Shown here: positions 46,404-56,567 of the stretch, one piece after another
How positions within the stretch are numbered: the stretch's first letter is position 1
Layout of the letters: every line of letters begins with the position of its first letter
Source: Oceanisphaera avium
Lineage (GTDB): Bacteria > Pseudomonadota > Gammaproteobacteria > Enterobacterales > Aeromonadaceae
DNA: 64,000 nt
NCBI RefSeq assembly: GCF_002157875.1
Contig: NZ_CP021376.1
Location: forward strand, 2,768,501-2,832,500
Direction: 5' to 3'
Notes under the pieces: generated by a model
Database searches by the model: none
Told to the model about the DNA's origin: nothing
What the model saw: the letters and a program-made list of their open reading frames with translations, nothing else
Position numbers and translations under genes: made by a program

Positions 46404-47078
46404 ATGAGCGAATATCTGATTGCCCCCTCAATATTATCGGCTAACTTTGCCCGCCTAGGCGAAGAGGTCGATAATGTGCTGCAAGCGGGTGCCGATGTGG
46501 TGCACTTTGATGTGATGGACAATCACTATGTGCCTAATCTCACTATCGGGCCTATGGTCTGCCAAGCGCTGCGCGATCACGGCATTACGGCTCCCATAGA
46601 TGTGCACTTAATGGTAAAACCCGTGGATGCCCTAGTCCCACAGTTTGCTAAGGCGGGCGCGTCTATTATCACCTTTCATCCTGAAGCCTCTGAGCACATA
46701 GATAGAACCTTAGGGCTTATTAAAGAGCACGGCTGCCAAGCAGGCTTAGTCTTTAACCCCGCCACTCCCTTAAGTTATTTAGATTATGTGCTAGATAAAG
46801 TGGACGTTATTTTACTGATGTCGGTCAATCCTGGTTTTGGCGGTCAGTCTTTTATTAGCGGGACGTTAGATAAGTTGCGCCAAGTTCGTCGTCTTATTGA
46901 TGACAGTGGGCGCAATATTCGCTTAGAAATTGATGGTGGCGTAAAGGTTGATAATATTCGCGCCATTGCCGAAGCGGGCGCCGATATGTTTGTGGCAGGC
47001 TCGGCGATTTTTGGCCAAAGCGATTATAAAGCGGTGATTGCACAAATGCGCCGTGAGCTGGCACGCGTTAATGAATAA
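46404..47078 (+). CDS. rpe: ribulose-phosphate 3-epimerase
   Basis: Rpe interconverts ribulose-5-phosphate and xylulose-5-phosphate. The 224-residue TIM-barrel protein has [15 protein letters not shown], metal ligands in [12 protein letters not shown] (about residue 34) and [11 protein letters not shown] (about residue 140). ATG 46404 has AAGGGA 7 bases upstream; the frame stays open 21 bases further but the family start is here. It overlaps gph by 8 bases. Confidence 0.97.
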   Translation: MSEYLIAPSILSANFARLGEEVDNVLQAGADVVHFDVMDNHYVPNLTIGPMVCQALRDHGITAPIDVHLMVKPVDALVPQFAKAGASIITFHPEASEHIDRTLGLIKEHGCQAGLVFNPATPLSYLDYVLDKVDVILLMSVNPGFGGQSFISGTLDKLRQVRRLIDDSGRNIRLEIDGGVKVDNIRAIAEAGADMFVAGSAIFGQSDYKAVIAQMRRELARVNE

Positions 47079-47772
47079 AGCTCGTTTACCTATTCACTTG
47101 GTGCAATTTGATCTAGATGGCACCTTGATCGACAGCCTGCCTCAGCTGTGGCAAGCGATTAATATCATGCGCTCGCAGCTAGGCTTTAGTGAGGTGTCGG
47201 CCCAGACAGTCCAATTATGGATTGGTAATGGCGCCGATATCTTAGTACAGCGCGCGCTCGCTGATGCTCAGCAAACGCCACCTAAAGCCAGCCTAATTAA
47301 AGAAGGGCGAGTATTATTTGCTGACGCTTACCAAAGTGTGGCACACCAAGAAATCCGTTTATTTCCCGGAGTAATAGAGACCTTAAACGCGCTAAAAGCC
47401 GCAGGGCTAACGCTTGCCTTAGTCACTAATAAGCCCTTTCGATTTGTACCCGATATTTTAGCGGCTACCCAGTTAGTACCGTTTTTTTCTCATGCTTTAG
47501 GCGGTGATAGTTTAGCGCAAAAAAAACCCGATCCCGCGCCTTTATTACATACCTGTCAGGCGCTTAATATTTTGCCCAGCCACAGCATTATGGTCGGCGA
47601 CTCAGAAAACGATGTGTTGGCGGCTAAGGCGGCCGGCATGCAAGTTGCGGGTTTGACCTATGGCTATAACTACGGAAAATCTATCGCTACCAGCCAACCT
47701 GACTGGGTGCTAGATGATATTCGAGGCTTAATCGAGTTAGTGAAAAATCCGCACCCCTTAAATAAAAATTAG
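47071..47772 (+). CDS. gph: phosphoglycolate phosphatase
   Basis: A HAD-family phosphatase that removes 2-phosphoglycolate formed during DNA repair. The 233-residue protein has the nucleophile motif [11 protein letters not shown] (about residue 13), TNKPF as motif II and [11 protein letters not shown] as motif IV. ATG 47071 overlaps the end of rpe by 8 bases, giving tight coupling; an in-frame upstream ATG at 47038 lies well inside rpe and is unlikely. Confidence 0.96.
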   Translation: MNKARLPIHLVQFDLDGTLIDSLPQLWQAINIMRSQLGFSEVSAQTVQLWIGNGADILVQRALADAQQTPPKASLIKEGRVLFADAYQSVAHQEIRLFPGVIETLNALKAAGLTLALVTNKPFRFVPDILAATQLVPFFSHALGGDSLAQKKPDPAPLLHTCQALNILPSHSIMVGDSENDVLAAKAAGMQVAGLTYGYNYGKSIATSQPDWVLDDIRGLIELVKNPHPLNKN

Positions 47773-47866
47773 CGCAAGAGCCCATGTCGCTGCTGATTAG
47801 CTAGGTGGTTAAAGCGGCGCTAATGATTAACTCTTAATATTAAAAATGCTTACAAGGAATAGCTCA

Positions 47867-48898
47867 ATGGTTGAACAGCAAGCACAGGCTTTTGCTAAAC
47901 CCGTCGTTTTTAGTGGTGCCCAGCCTTCTGGCCAACTGACGATAGGTAATTATATGGGGGCACTTCGCCACTGGGTAAAGATGCAACAAGACTACGACTG
48001 CTTATATTGCATCGTGGATATGCATGCTATTACTGTGCGCCAAGACCCTAAAGCATTGCGCGCCGCTTGCTTAGATGCCGCCGCTCTCTATTTAGCAATT
48101 GGCCTTGATCCTGAGCAAAGTACTATTTTTATTCAATCTCATGTGCCAGAGCATGCTGAATTAGCTTGGGTATTAAATTGTTATACTCAATTTGGCGAGC
48201 TCTCGCGCATGACGCAATTTAAAGACAAGTCTAGCCGCCATGCGCAAAATATTAATGCCGGCTTATTTACTTATCCCGCGCTAATGGCTGCTGACATTTT
48301 ACTTTATCAAACAAGCCAAGTGCCGGTGGGCGACGATCAAAAGCAGCATTTAGAGCTAGCACGCGATGTGGCCTTTCGTTTTAACCAACTCTACGGCGAT
48401 ATATTTAGGGTACCTGAGCCATTTATTGCCACCGATGGCGCCCGTATTATGAGCTTGCAAGAGCCGACCAAGAAAATGTCTAAGTCGGATGAAAATTTAA
48501 ATAACTTTATCGGTTTGCTCGAAGCCCCGAAAGTGATTACTAAAAAGCTTAAACGCGCGGTAACCGACTCTGAAGAGCCGGCGGTGGTGCGATTTGATAC
48601 CGCGACTAAGCCTGGGGTATCTAATTTGCTTACTTTAATGTCGGGTGCGACAGGACAAAGCATTAAAGAGTTAGAGCACCACTTTACGGGCAAGATGTAT
48701 GGCCACTTAAAGACAGAAACAGCGGATGCGGTGTTAGGGATGCTCACGCCTATACAAGCGCGCTTTCATGAACTACGGTCAGATGAAGTCGCATTAGGTG
48801 AAATATTAGCGCGAGGCAGTGATAAAGCGCGTGCTAAAGCTGCGCGTACTTTGGAAAATGTATATGATGTATTAGGTTTCGTTCCCAGAAATCGCTAA
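47867..48898 (+). CDS. trpS: tryptophanyl-tRNA synthetase
   Basis: TrpS charges tRNA-Trp. The 343-residue class Ic enzyme has the HIGH-like motif as [14 protein letters not shown] (about residue 18) and KMSKS in KKMSKSDEN (about residue 205). ATG 47867 has AAGGA 8 bases upstream; an ATG at 47846 would add seven residues without a ribosome site. It ends the conserved aroKB-damX-dam-rpe-gph-trpS block. Confidence 0.97.
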   Translation: MVEQQAQAFAKPVVFSGAQPSGQLTIGNYMGALRHWVKMQQDYDCLYCIVDMHAITVRQDPKALRAACLDAAALYLAIGLDPEQSTIFIQSHVPEHAELAWVLNCYTQFGELSRMTQFKDKSSRHAQNINAGLFTYPALMAADILLYQTSQVPVGDDQKQHLELARDVAFRFNQLYGDIFRVPEPFIATDGARIMSLQEPTKKMSKSDENLNNFIGLLEAPKVITKKLKRAVTDSEEPAVVRFDTATKPGVSNLLTLMSGATGQSIKELEHHFTGKMYGHLKTETADAVLGMLTPIQARFHELRSDEVALGEILARGSDKARAKAARTLENVYDVLGFVPRNR

Positions 48899-48955
48899 TG
48901 GTGAGGGGAGTAATTAGGCTCCCTTAACACTACCTATTTGGATCTATACCCTTTG

Positions 48956-49168
48956 ATGACTGAAAACCCGCCTCTTGAGAGCGACTTAATCGATAAATTT
49001 TATTGGTTACGTAAGTTTCGCATGGCTAAAAATGAAAAGACCTTGGAGCTTATGGTCTCCAAGGCCATAGATGACTATTTCACTCAAGTGCCAGTCGTGG
49101 CTGCTATTTACTTAGCCGAGTGCCAGCGTGAGCGTGAACTAAGCCAAGGTCGCTTTTTGAGCCATTAA
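48956..49168 (+). CDS. small hypothetical protein, weakly Hha-like
   Basis: A 70-residue, largely helical and charged protein (MTENPPLESDLIDKFYWL...). The pattern of the helical segments WLRKFRMAKNEKTLELMV and AAIYLAECQREREL loosely recalls Hha/YmoA, small partners of H-NS. This is only a visual resemblance and could be wrong. The start is uncertain: ATG 48956 or TTG 48938, neither with a good ribosome site. It lies 57 bases after trpS and a hairpin follows it. Confidence 0.6.
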   Translation: MTENPPLESDLIDKFYWLRKFRMAKNEKTLELMVSKAIDDYFTQVPVVAAIYLAECQRERELSQGRFLSH

Positions 49169-49180
49169 GCTCGCTCGCGC

Positions 49181-49210
49181 TAATAAGACCAAATGCCTTT
49201 GGCGTCTTAT
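49181..49210 (+). terminator. hairpin, probable terminator
   Basis: AATAAGACCAAA pairs with TTTGG-C-GTCTTATT around TGCC, with a single bulged C. The 3' arm is T-rich but no separate T-run follows, so termination is probable rather than certain. Confidence 0.6.
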
Positions 49211-49426
49211 TGTGTCGTGCCTTGCTGTTAGCGATTTAAAAAGCAAAGCCAGATAAACAGCACTAGACTAAACTCGTTTTGGCTTAAATAAGCCCCCTGC
49301 TAACCAGTGATGCGCTAAATGCTAGCCTGGGCTTAGCCAAATATGAGACTGCACAAAACTTGAGTTCTGATTAATTCCTGTCAAAATTCTCACTTTATTA
49401 TTGTTCCTTAATTCAAGGTTTTTACT

Positions 49427-50620
49427 ATGCGCTTTTATAAAACAGGCCTCACTTTATTGGCCGCTATGGCGTTAACCGCTTGCTCTTCTAAGTCCAATGA
49501 CATCGCCAGTAAAATTGATGTTAGCCATGGTCCCACTCATATAGTGGATGGGAATGCAAAAGGCGCAGATGACATTACTGTAACTACCCCTTATTTTGCT
49601 TTTGCGCTCTCGCAAGGCGCGCTAGTGGATCTCGCTATGGTAAAAGAAGGGGCGTACACCAAAGACTTAGTAAAGTCGGTGGACTTTGTCCCTGGCAGCG
49701 GTGATTTTAAATATCAAAACACCAAGATAGTTAAACAAACTGCGGATGAACTAGTTATAGAAGTGACCCGCAGTTGGAATAATCAAGAAGTAGTGAGTCG
49801 CTATGAGGTGAGCAAAGACTACCCAGGCGTAAAATTAACCACTACCTTACCCGATGCAGTTGACGACCCATTATTTGCTGGTTATCAGTTAGAGCGTAAC
49901 CAAGCGATAGATAATAGTGATGTGGCCAATTATAACGACATGACGCGTATGGTGCGTAATCACTGGAGCTCTGCTCAGTTACAGAATAATTTAAATACCT
50001 TATATGAAACCGATGATCTGCGCCGCTCTTATAGTGGTAAAAATCGCGAGTTCAGCGCTTGGTTAAGTGCGGGCTCCTTAGGCAGCTTAGAAAGCGAGCA
50101 GCAGTTTTATACCAGCAGTAGCCCTCAAGCGGAACTGGGTCTGTTTGATTTAAAGCCCATCGATGGCAATTTTGAAAACTACCTCTCAGTGATGCGCCAA
50201 CGTTGGGACAGAGGAGAGCGTGTTTATCTGAATGCCGGTCCTTTACTTAAAAATGCCAAGCAACACAGCGGAAAAGTATATGCCTATACGCCTAAAGGTC
50301 GTATTACAGCCGACTTCGCCCGCGCTGCTGCCCGAGGCCATAGCTTTGTCAGCTTTGGTCCCGAGGTGTATCCATTAACCACTAACTTTGGCGGTGAAGC
50401 TGAGCCGTTTAGTAAAACAGAAGTTGAGTTTCGCTCGGATCTTGGCCTAGCTAAAGCGGAAATTTGGTTAGATGGCGTACAAGTGGCCGGTTGGAAAATT
50501 AACGGCGCTAAGCTGTTTAGAACCGGCGTGCCGGTACCGCCTAACCGCACTTGGATGCAGTGGATTGTAGAAGACGTACAAGGCAATAAAGCTTATTCCA
50601 ATCCTATTTGGGTGAAATAA
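49427..50620 (+). CDS. hypothetical lipoprotein
   Basis: A 397-residue protein with a lipoprotein signal (lipobox LTAC, Cys19), so it is probably anchored in the outer or inner membrane. The body looks beta-rich. A C-terminal stretch (RGHSFVSFGPEVYP, then KAEIWLDGVQVAGW) faintly recalls the C-terminal part of CehA/McbA-like PHP proteins. No metal-binding HxH motif is visible, so an enzymatic role is not supported. I do not recognise a function. It stands alone, with a terminator after it. Confidence 0.8.
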   Translation: MRFYKTGLTLLAAMALTACSSKSNDIASKIDVSHGPTHIVDGNAKGADDITVTTPYFAFALSQGALVDLAMVKEGAYTKDLVKSVDFVPGSGDFKYQNTKIVKQTADELVIEVTRSWNNQEVVSRYEVSKDYPGVKLTTTLPDAVDDPLFAGYQLERNQAIDNSDVANYNDMTRMVRNHWSSAQLQNNLNTLYETDDLRRSYSGKNREFSAWLSAGSLGSLESEQQFYTSSSPQAELGLFDLKPIDGNFENYLSVMRQRWDRGERVYLNAGPLLKNAKQHSGKVYAYTPKGRITADFARAAARGHSFVSFGPEVYPLTTNFGGEAEPFSKTEVEFRSDLGLAKAEIWLDGVQVAGWKINGAKLFRTGVPVPPNRTWMQWIVEDVQGNKAYSNPIWVK

Positions 50621-50671
50621 CTCAGTTTAGCCTTAAGCTGTGTGCTATAAGCACTAAGTTAACTCTTATAA

Positions 50672-50698
50672 AAAGCCGCGATTTTTCGCGGTTTTTTT
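50672..50698 (+). terminator. intrinsic terminator after the lipoprotein gene
   Basis: GCCGCGA and TCGCGGT form a short GC-rich stem with a T-rich loop, followed by seven T and preceded by A residues. Confidence 0.9.
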
Positions 50699-50887
50699 AT
50701 GCCAGCGTTTAAGCAAAAGACGTGTGACGTTAAGCGTTAAAAGAGTAAGCTAAAAGAGGTTTGCTAATTACATTCATTCTCATTGCGACTACGTTATCCA
50801 AGTAAAATCAAACACTTATCTAGGTGCTGGTTTGTAAACTACGCCATTAACGACTATGCTTAGCCAACAATTTAAGAGGAGGATATT

Positions 50888-51352
50888 ATGAAAGGCGATA
50901 AAAAAGTCATTGAGTACCTAAATCAGGTATTGAGCATAGAGCTCACCTCCATTAATCAGTATTTTTTGCATGCCCGCATGTTTAAAAACTGGGGGTTGCA
51001 CCAGCTTGATGAGCGCGAATATAAAAAGTCCATTAAAGACATGAAGCAGGCCGATAAGCTGATTGAGCGGATATTATTTCTAGAAGGCCTGCCTAATCTG
51101 CAGCACTTGAACCGGTTGCGTATTGGGGAAAATGCCCAAGAAATGCTGCACTGCGATCAACTGCAAGTGCAAGAGCAACTGGGAGTATTAAAAGAGGCTA
51201 TCGCTTATTGCGAGTCCATCCAAGAATACGTATCGCGCGCGTTATTATGCGAAATTGAAGAATATGAAGAACAGCATTTAGACTGGATAGAGACCCAACT
51301 AGACTTAATTACTGCGGTTGGCCTTGAGAACTACCTGCAATCGCAAATGTAA
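50888..51352 (+). CDS. bacterioferritin subunit retaining haem ligand, ferroxidase site degraded
   Basis: A 154-residue ferritin-fold protein close to E. coli Bfr. In Bfr numbering Met52 (haem ligand), Glu18, Glu127 and His130 are kept. Ferroxidase residues Glu51, His54 and Glu94 are replaced by Asp, Gln and Val. It should bind haem at the subunit interface but oxidise iron poorly alone. A strong AGGAGG precedes the ATG, and the second Bfr subunit follows 12 bases after its stop. The pair resembles the two-subunit bacterioferritin of Neisseria. Confidence 0.94.
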   Translation: MKGDKKVIEYLNQVLSIELTSINQYFLHARMFKNWGLHQLDEREYKKSIKDMKQADKLIERILFLEGLPNLQHLNRLRIGENAQEMLHCDQLQVQEQLGVLKEAIAYCESIQEYVSRALLCEIEEYEEQHLDWIETQLDLITAVGLENYLQSQM

Positions 51353-51364
51353 GGGGAGATGAAT

Positions 51365-51832
51365 ATGAAAGGCAATGTCAAAATTATAGACGCGCTAAAT
51401 GATTTATTAGCGGGTGAGCTAAGCTCAATGGATCAGTACTTTATTCACTCTCGTATGTATGAAGACTGGGGTTTTCAAAAGCTGTATGAGCGAATTGATC
51501 ATGAGTTTGATGATGAAAAAGGTCATGCATCTTTGATTATCGAGCGTATTTTATTTTTAGGCGGCACGCCCAATATGGTGGCGCGCGCACCGCTGAATAT
51601 CGGTAAAGATGTGCCCAGCATGCTGCAAAGTGATCTGGACTTAGAGCTCAAAGTTATTGTGGACTTGCGCAACGTCATGGCGCTATGTGAGCAAGAGCGA
51701 GACTATCAAACCCGAGATATGTTACAAGTGCTGTTAGATGACACCGAAAATGATCACACGCACTGGTTAGAGCAACAAGTGGGTCTGATTAATAAAGTGG
51801 GCTTACAGAACTACCTGCAATCGCAGATGTAA
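51365..51832 (+). CDS. bacterioferritin subunit with intact ferroxidase site, haem ligand lost
   Basis: A 155-residue ferritin-fold protein. Bfr ferroxidase residues Glu18, Glu51, His54 and Glu94 are present. Glu127 and His130 equivalents are found one residue later because of a single insertion. Position 52, the haem-ligand Met in Bfr, is Lys. It complements the upstream subunit, and a mixed 24-mer storing iron is likely. I chose ATG 51365 because GGGGAG is 6 bases upstream; ATG 51359 abuts the ribosome site. Confidence 0.95.
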   Translation: MKGNVKIIDALNDLLAGELSSMDQYFIHSRMYEDWGFQKLYERIDHEFDDEKGHASLIIERILFLGGTPNMVARAPLNIGKDVPSMLQSDLDLELKVIVDLRNVMALCEQERDYQTRDMLQVLLDDTENDHTHWLEQQVGLINKVGLQNYLQSQM

Positions 51833-51855
51833 AAGCAGCAAACAACTAAAAATAA

Positions 51856-51882
51856 AAAACCGCAAAATGTGCGGTTTTTTTT
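51856..51882 (+). terminator. intrinsic terminator of the bfr operon
   Basis: AACCGCA and TGCGGTT form a stem around AAATG, followed by eight T and preceded by A residues. Confidence 0.92.
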
Positions 51883-52103
51883 ACGACTAAATGACTTTGT
51901 TATAAACGCAGACGATTTTATTGTTACCATTCAGTAAAAATCATTTCCTTATTAGGCCATTGTTCCTTGAAAATGCTGTAATACAATGACAGCCACCAGC
52001 GTTACTGTGCTTAAGGAGCTAGGCTTCTTTAAGCTGCGATTAGTAGCCTACTACCTTCTTTGCTTATCCTTTTATTGTTATCGACTCATAACTGGAGTGA
52101 ACT

Positions 52104-53227
<1,124 letters not shown>

Positions 53228-53276
53228 CTGCCGAACTCAGCGCTTAGTGCTTTTCGTTATCTTTTAAGGAGCTCTT

Positions 53277-54110
53277 ATGCAAATTGTGCAAGAACAAATT
53301 TGTTTTGGTGGTCGTCAAATTCGCTATCAGCACGACTCTAAAGTGCTTAATTGTAGCATGCAGTTTTCGGTGTTTTTGCCGCCCCAAGCTAAAGAGGGAC
53401 CGGTGCCTGCGCTTTATTGGTTATCTGGTTTAACTTGTACCGATGAAAACTTCTCTAGCAAAGCCGGTGCCCAGCGCGTGGCTGCTGAGTTAGGGTTAGC
53501 GCTGATTATTCCTGATACTAGCCCCAGAGGCGAGGGCGTAGCTGATGATGAACAAGGCGCCTACGATCTAGGCTTGGGGGCAGGCTTTTACGTCAATGCC
53601 ACTCAAGCGCCTTGGCATCAACACTACCAAATGTATGATTATGTCTTGCATGAGCTACCCAACTTGGTCGAAGCGCAGCTGCCGCTCACTGATAAGCGCG
53701 CCATTAGTGGTCATTCTATGGGCGGCCACGGCGCACTGGTGTTGGCGCTAAGAAATCCCGAGCGCTTTGTGTCGATATCGGCCTTTGCGCCCATTAGCAA
53801 TCCCAGTGATTGCCCTTGGGGACATAAAGCGTTAGGCGCTTATTTAGGCTCAGATCGCCAAATGTGGGCGCATTATGACGCCAGCTTACTGTTAATGAGT
53901 AAAGGCTGCTCGCTCCCCATCTTAGTGGATCAAGGCGCTGCTGATAACTTCTTAACAGAACAGCTTAAACCTCATGCGCTTGAACAAGCGGCTCAGCAAG
54001 CCCAGGCGCAATTGACCTTACGTATGCAGCCTGGCTACGATCATAGCTATTACTTTATCGCTAGTTTTATTGAAGATCATCTACGCTTTCATGCGGCGCA
54101 TTTACGCTAA
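53277..54110 (+). CDS. fghA: S-formylglutathione hydrolase
   Basis: This esterase releases formate and glutathione from S-formylglutathione, the step after FrmA. The 277-residue alpha/beta hydrolase has [11 protein letters not shown] (about residue 49), the nucleophile elbow [11 protein letters not shown] (about residue 144) and the catalytic Asp and His in DQGAADNFL and [14 protein letters not shown] precedes the ATG, 49 bases after frmA. Its intact frame next to a broken frmA argues that frmA may in fact be functional. Confidence 0.97.
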   Translation: MQIVQEQICFGGRQIRYQHDSKVLNCSMQFSVFLPPQAKEGPVPALYWLSGLTCTDENFSSKAGAQRVAAELGLALIIPDTSPRGEGVADDEQGAYDLGLGAGFYVNATQAPWHQHYQMYDYVLHELPNLVEAQLPLTDKRAISGHSMGGHGALVLALRNPERFVSISAFAPISNPSDCPWGHKALGAYLGSDRQMWAHYDASLLLMSKGCSLPILVDQGAADNFLTEQLKPHALEQAAQQAQAQLTLRMQPGYDHSYYFIASFIEDHLRFHAAHLR

Positions 54111-54129
54111 GCCTACGTTTTATAATTTT

Positions 54130-54153
54130 AAAGCCGCACTTGCGGCTTTTTTT
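54130..54153 (+). terminator. intrinsic terminator after fghA
   Basis: AAGCCGCA and TGCGGCTT form an 8-bp stem with a very short loop, followed by T residues. Confidence 0.88.
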
Positions 54154-54365
54154 ATGCCTATTAAGTAATAACATGCACTACTACTTAAAAATCTCTCAAC
54201 TTAAAAGACGATAGGTCTGCAGGTAGGTTTTTTATTTATTAAGCACACGCTTACCTGTTAATAACAGCAAACGCATAACCCCTTAATTCTGATATATTAG
54301 CGCATAAATAATGCTTAGCTTGGTTCGTAAATAATCTGGATGCAGCGGGTGTTACTTAAATTAAT

Positions 54366-56414
54366 ATGCCTATCAAAGGCAGTGTTGAGGCTTTTATGCA
54401 GATGTTTCGGGCGCACTGGTTGGCCCCTTGGTTTAATCATCCTTTCTTAGGTTGTGAGATAACACCAGATGGACTGTTGCTGCATCTTAAAAAAGAACGC
54501 CACTCCTTAGCCTGGGCTAAGCTGACTGCGCCTGCTCGTTTAGCTCAAGGGCGCAGATTATATCGAGTGCGCTTATATTGTGCTCAAGGGGAGATAGAGC
54601 TAGGTTGGTTGCCAGAGGCCACGGCGCATGCCTTGCATAGCGCACTCAACTTAGCTTGGTTTCGTTTTCAAGCCACCCGCGTGCTACCTTTAGCCGAGTC
54701 CTGTTTAGCTATTTTAGAGCGAGGATATTTACGCCACTCTCGTTGGCAGCACTTACAAGCCGAGACTAAAAAATTAGCTCATCTTAATTGGTCCAATTTA
54801 ACGCTGCCTAAAGGGCTCAGTGATCGAGAAGCGGCCGCGTTTGAGCTTATGGCCAGTTTAAGCCGTGCCGATGAAGATTGGCGTGAGCAATGCTGTAGCG
54901 ATTATTGTCAGCAAATGCTGAATGATTATGCCGACTTATTTAATAGCCTTGAAGCCCACCCATTAACGCAGGCCCAGCGCCTCGCCTGTGTCATAGATGA
55001 AGACCATAACCTAGTCCTCGCCGGTGCGGGCTGTGGTAAAACCAGTGTGATGATGGCGCGCGCTGCTTTTTTAGTAGCGTCAAACCAAGCGGATCCCCAA
55101 GAGCTGTTGTTACTGGCATTTGGTAACGAGGCCGCCAATGAAATGACTCAGCGCTTAGCCCACTGTGTCTACACCCAAGAGGTGCAAGCCAGTACTTTTC
55201 ACGCTCTAGGCTTAATGATACTACGTCAAGTCCAGGATCAGGCGCCCATACTTAGCCCTCTTGCGCAACAAGAGCGCAGCCGCTTACAAGCGATGGCTGG
55301 GTGGCTGGCCCAACTGTGTGCAGAAGATGCAGATTATAAACAAGGCTTAGATACTTGGTTGCGCCAACACCGCTTTCAAGTTCTGCCCCAACCTGATTAC
55401 CTACGTGTGGCCAGAGAGTGGGCGCCAATAGTGGCCGCACTTAAGCTCAATGGTGAGCCAGATGCTGATGACTTAACGCCTGAGCTTAACGCGCAGCTGC
55501 AATTAGTGCTGCCACTGTTACATCGTTATCAACAAACCTTGGCTGAACAAGAGCACATAGATTTTGACGACATGATAGAGCAGGCCACAGAACTAGTGCG
55601 CCAAGGGCGATTTTCGCCGCCATGGCGTTATATCTTAGTGGATGAATTTCAAGATATATCGCCTCCGCGCGCCGCACTGTTACAAGCGCTGCGTGATGCT
55701 GCCCACGAGCTCTCCTTATTTTGTGTCGGCGATGATTGGCAAGCTATCTATCGTTTTAGCGGCGCCGATGTAGGCTTAACGCTTAATTTTGCCGAGCACT
55801 TTGGTGCCACACGCGTGACCAAATTGGATAAAACGTTTCGCTTTAATAATCAAATTGAGCAAGTAGCCAGTCGCTTTGTCCAGCAAAATCCCGAACAACT
55901 CCCAAAAACACTGAATACTCATCATAAAAGCGCCTCGCCAAACGTGCATGTGCTACCCGTTGCGCCAAACAGCCAAATAGATGCTATTAGCCGTCTGCTC
56001 GCACAAATAGCAGGTGAAGGAGAGGCAGCGTCTTGTTATCTGTTAGCGCGGTTTCGGTTTACTCTGCCCGACGAGGCACAACTGAGTGCATGGCGAAAGC
56101 GCTTTCCCAACCTGGCGCTGCACACGCAAACACTACATGGTGCAAAAGGCAAAGAAGCCGATCATGTCATTTTACTCGGCTTAAGCCGGGGAAAATATGG
56201 GTTTCCACCTGAGCAAAATACCACGGCTCTGTTAGATAGCTTACTGGCCAGCGCAGAAACTTTTCCTTATGCAGAAGAGCGGCGCTTGTTATATGTAGGC
56301 TTAACCCGGGCGCGCCAACAAGTGTTTTTATTGGCAGATCAGCAAATTCCTTCCTCGTTTATAAAAGAGCTCACCGGAGGCGGCTACCCAGGGGTAAGTA
56401 AATGGGCGCGCTAA
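54366..56414 (+). CDS. helD: DNA helicase IV (UvrD/Rep family)
   Basis: A superfamily 1 helicase with 3'-5' activity, linked to recombination and repair. At 682 residues it is close to E. coli HelD. An N-terminal HelD-specific region (about 1-200) precedes Walker A AGAGCGKT (about residue 220). Motif II is VDEFQDI, motif III GDDWQAIYRFSGAD, and motif V-VI TLHGAKGKEAD and YVGLTRARQQV. A second ATG at 54396 is possible. A weak terminator-like hairpin (about 56455-56482) follows. Confidence 0.93.
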   Translation: MPIKGSVEAFMQMFRAHWLAPWFNHPFLGCEITPDGLLLHLKKERHSLAWAKLTAPARLAQGRRLYRVRLYCAQGEIELGWLPEATAHALHSALNLAWFRFQATRVLPLAESCLAILERGYLRHSRWQHLQAETKKLAHLNWSNLTLPKGLSDREAAAFELMASLSRADEDWREQCCSDYCQQMLNDYADLFNSLEAHPLTQAQRLACVIDEDHNLVLAGAGCGKTSVMMARAAFLVASNQADPQELLLLAFGNEAANEMTQRLAHCVYTQEVQASTFHALGLMILRQVQDQAPILSPLAQQERSRLQAMAGWLAQLCAEDADYKQGLDTWLRQHRFQVLPQPDYLRVAREWAPIVAALKLNGEPDADDLTPELNAQLQLVLPLLHRYQQTLAEQEHIDFDDMIEQATELVRQGRFSPPWRYILVDEFQDISPPRAALLQALRDAAHELSLFCVGDDWQAIYRFSGADVGLTLNFAEHFGATRVTKLDKTFRFNNQIEQVASRFVQQNPEQLPKTLNTHHKSASPNVHVLPVAPNSQIDAISRLLAQIAGEGEAASCYLLARFRFTLPDEAQLSAWRKRFPNLALHTQTLHGAKGKEADHVILLGLSRGKYGFPPEQNTTALLDSLLASAETFPYAEERRLLYVGLTRARQQVFLLADQQIPSSFIKELTGGGYPGVSKWAR

Positions 56415-56567
56415 GCGGCTTAAATTTTCCTATCGGCGCCGTTAATGGCAAAATAGCCGTTCATGCTGTCAGCTGGCTTTTTTGCCGAGCAATCGCTGAC
56501 TTTTTTAATTCGTGGCCTTTAAACTGCGAACTTTTCGAGCGTATTTACGCTTAGCTCAGTAACAGGA

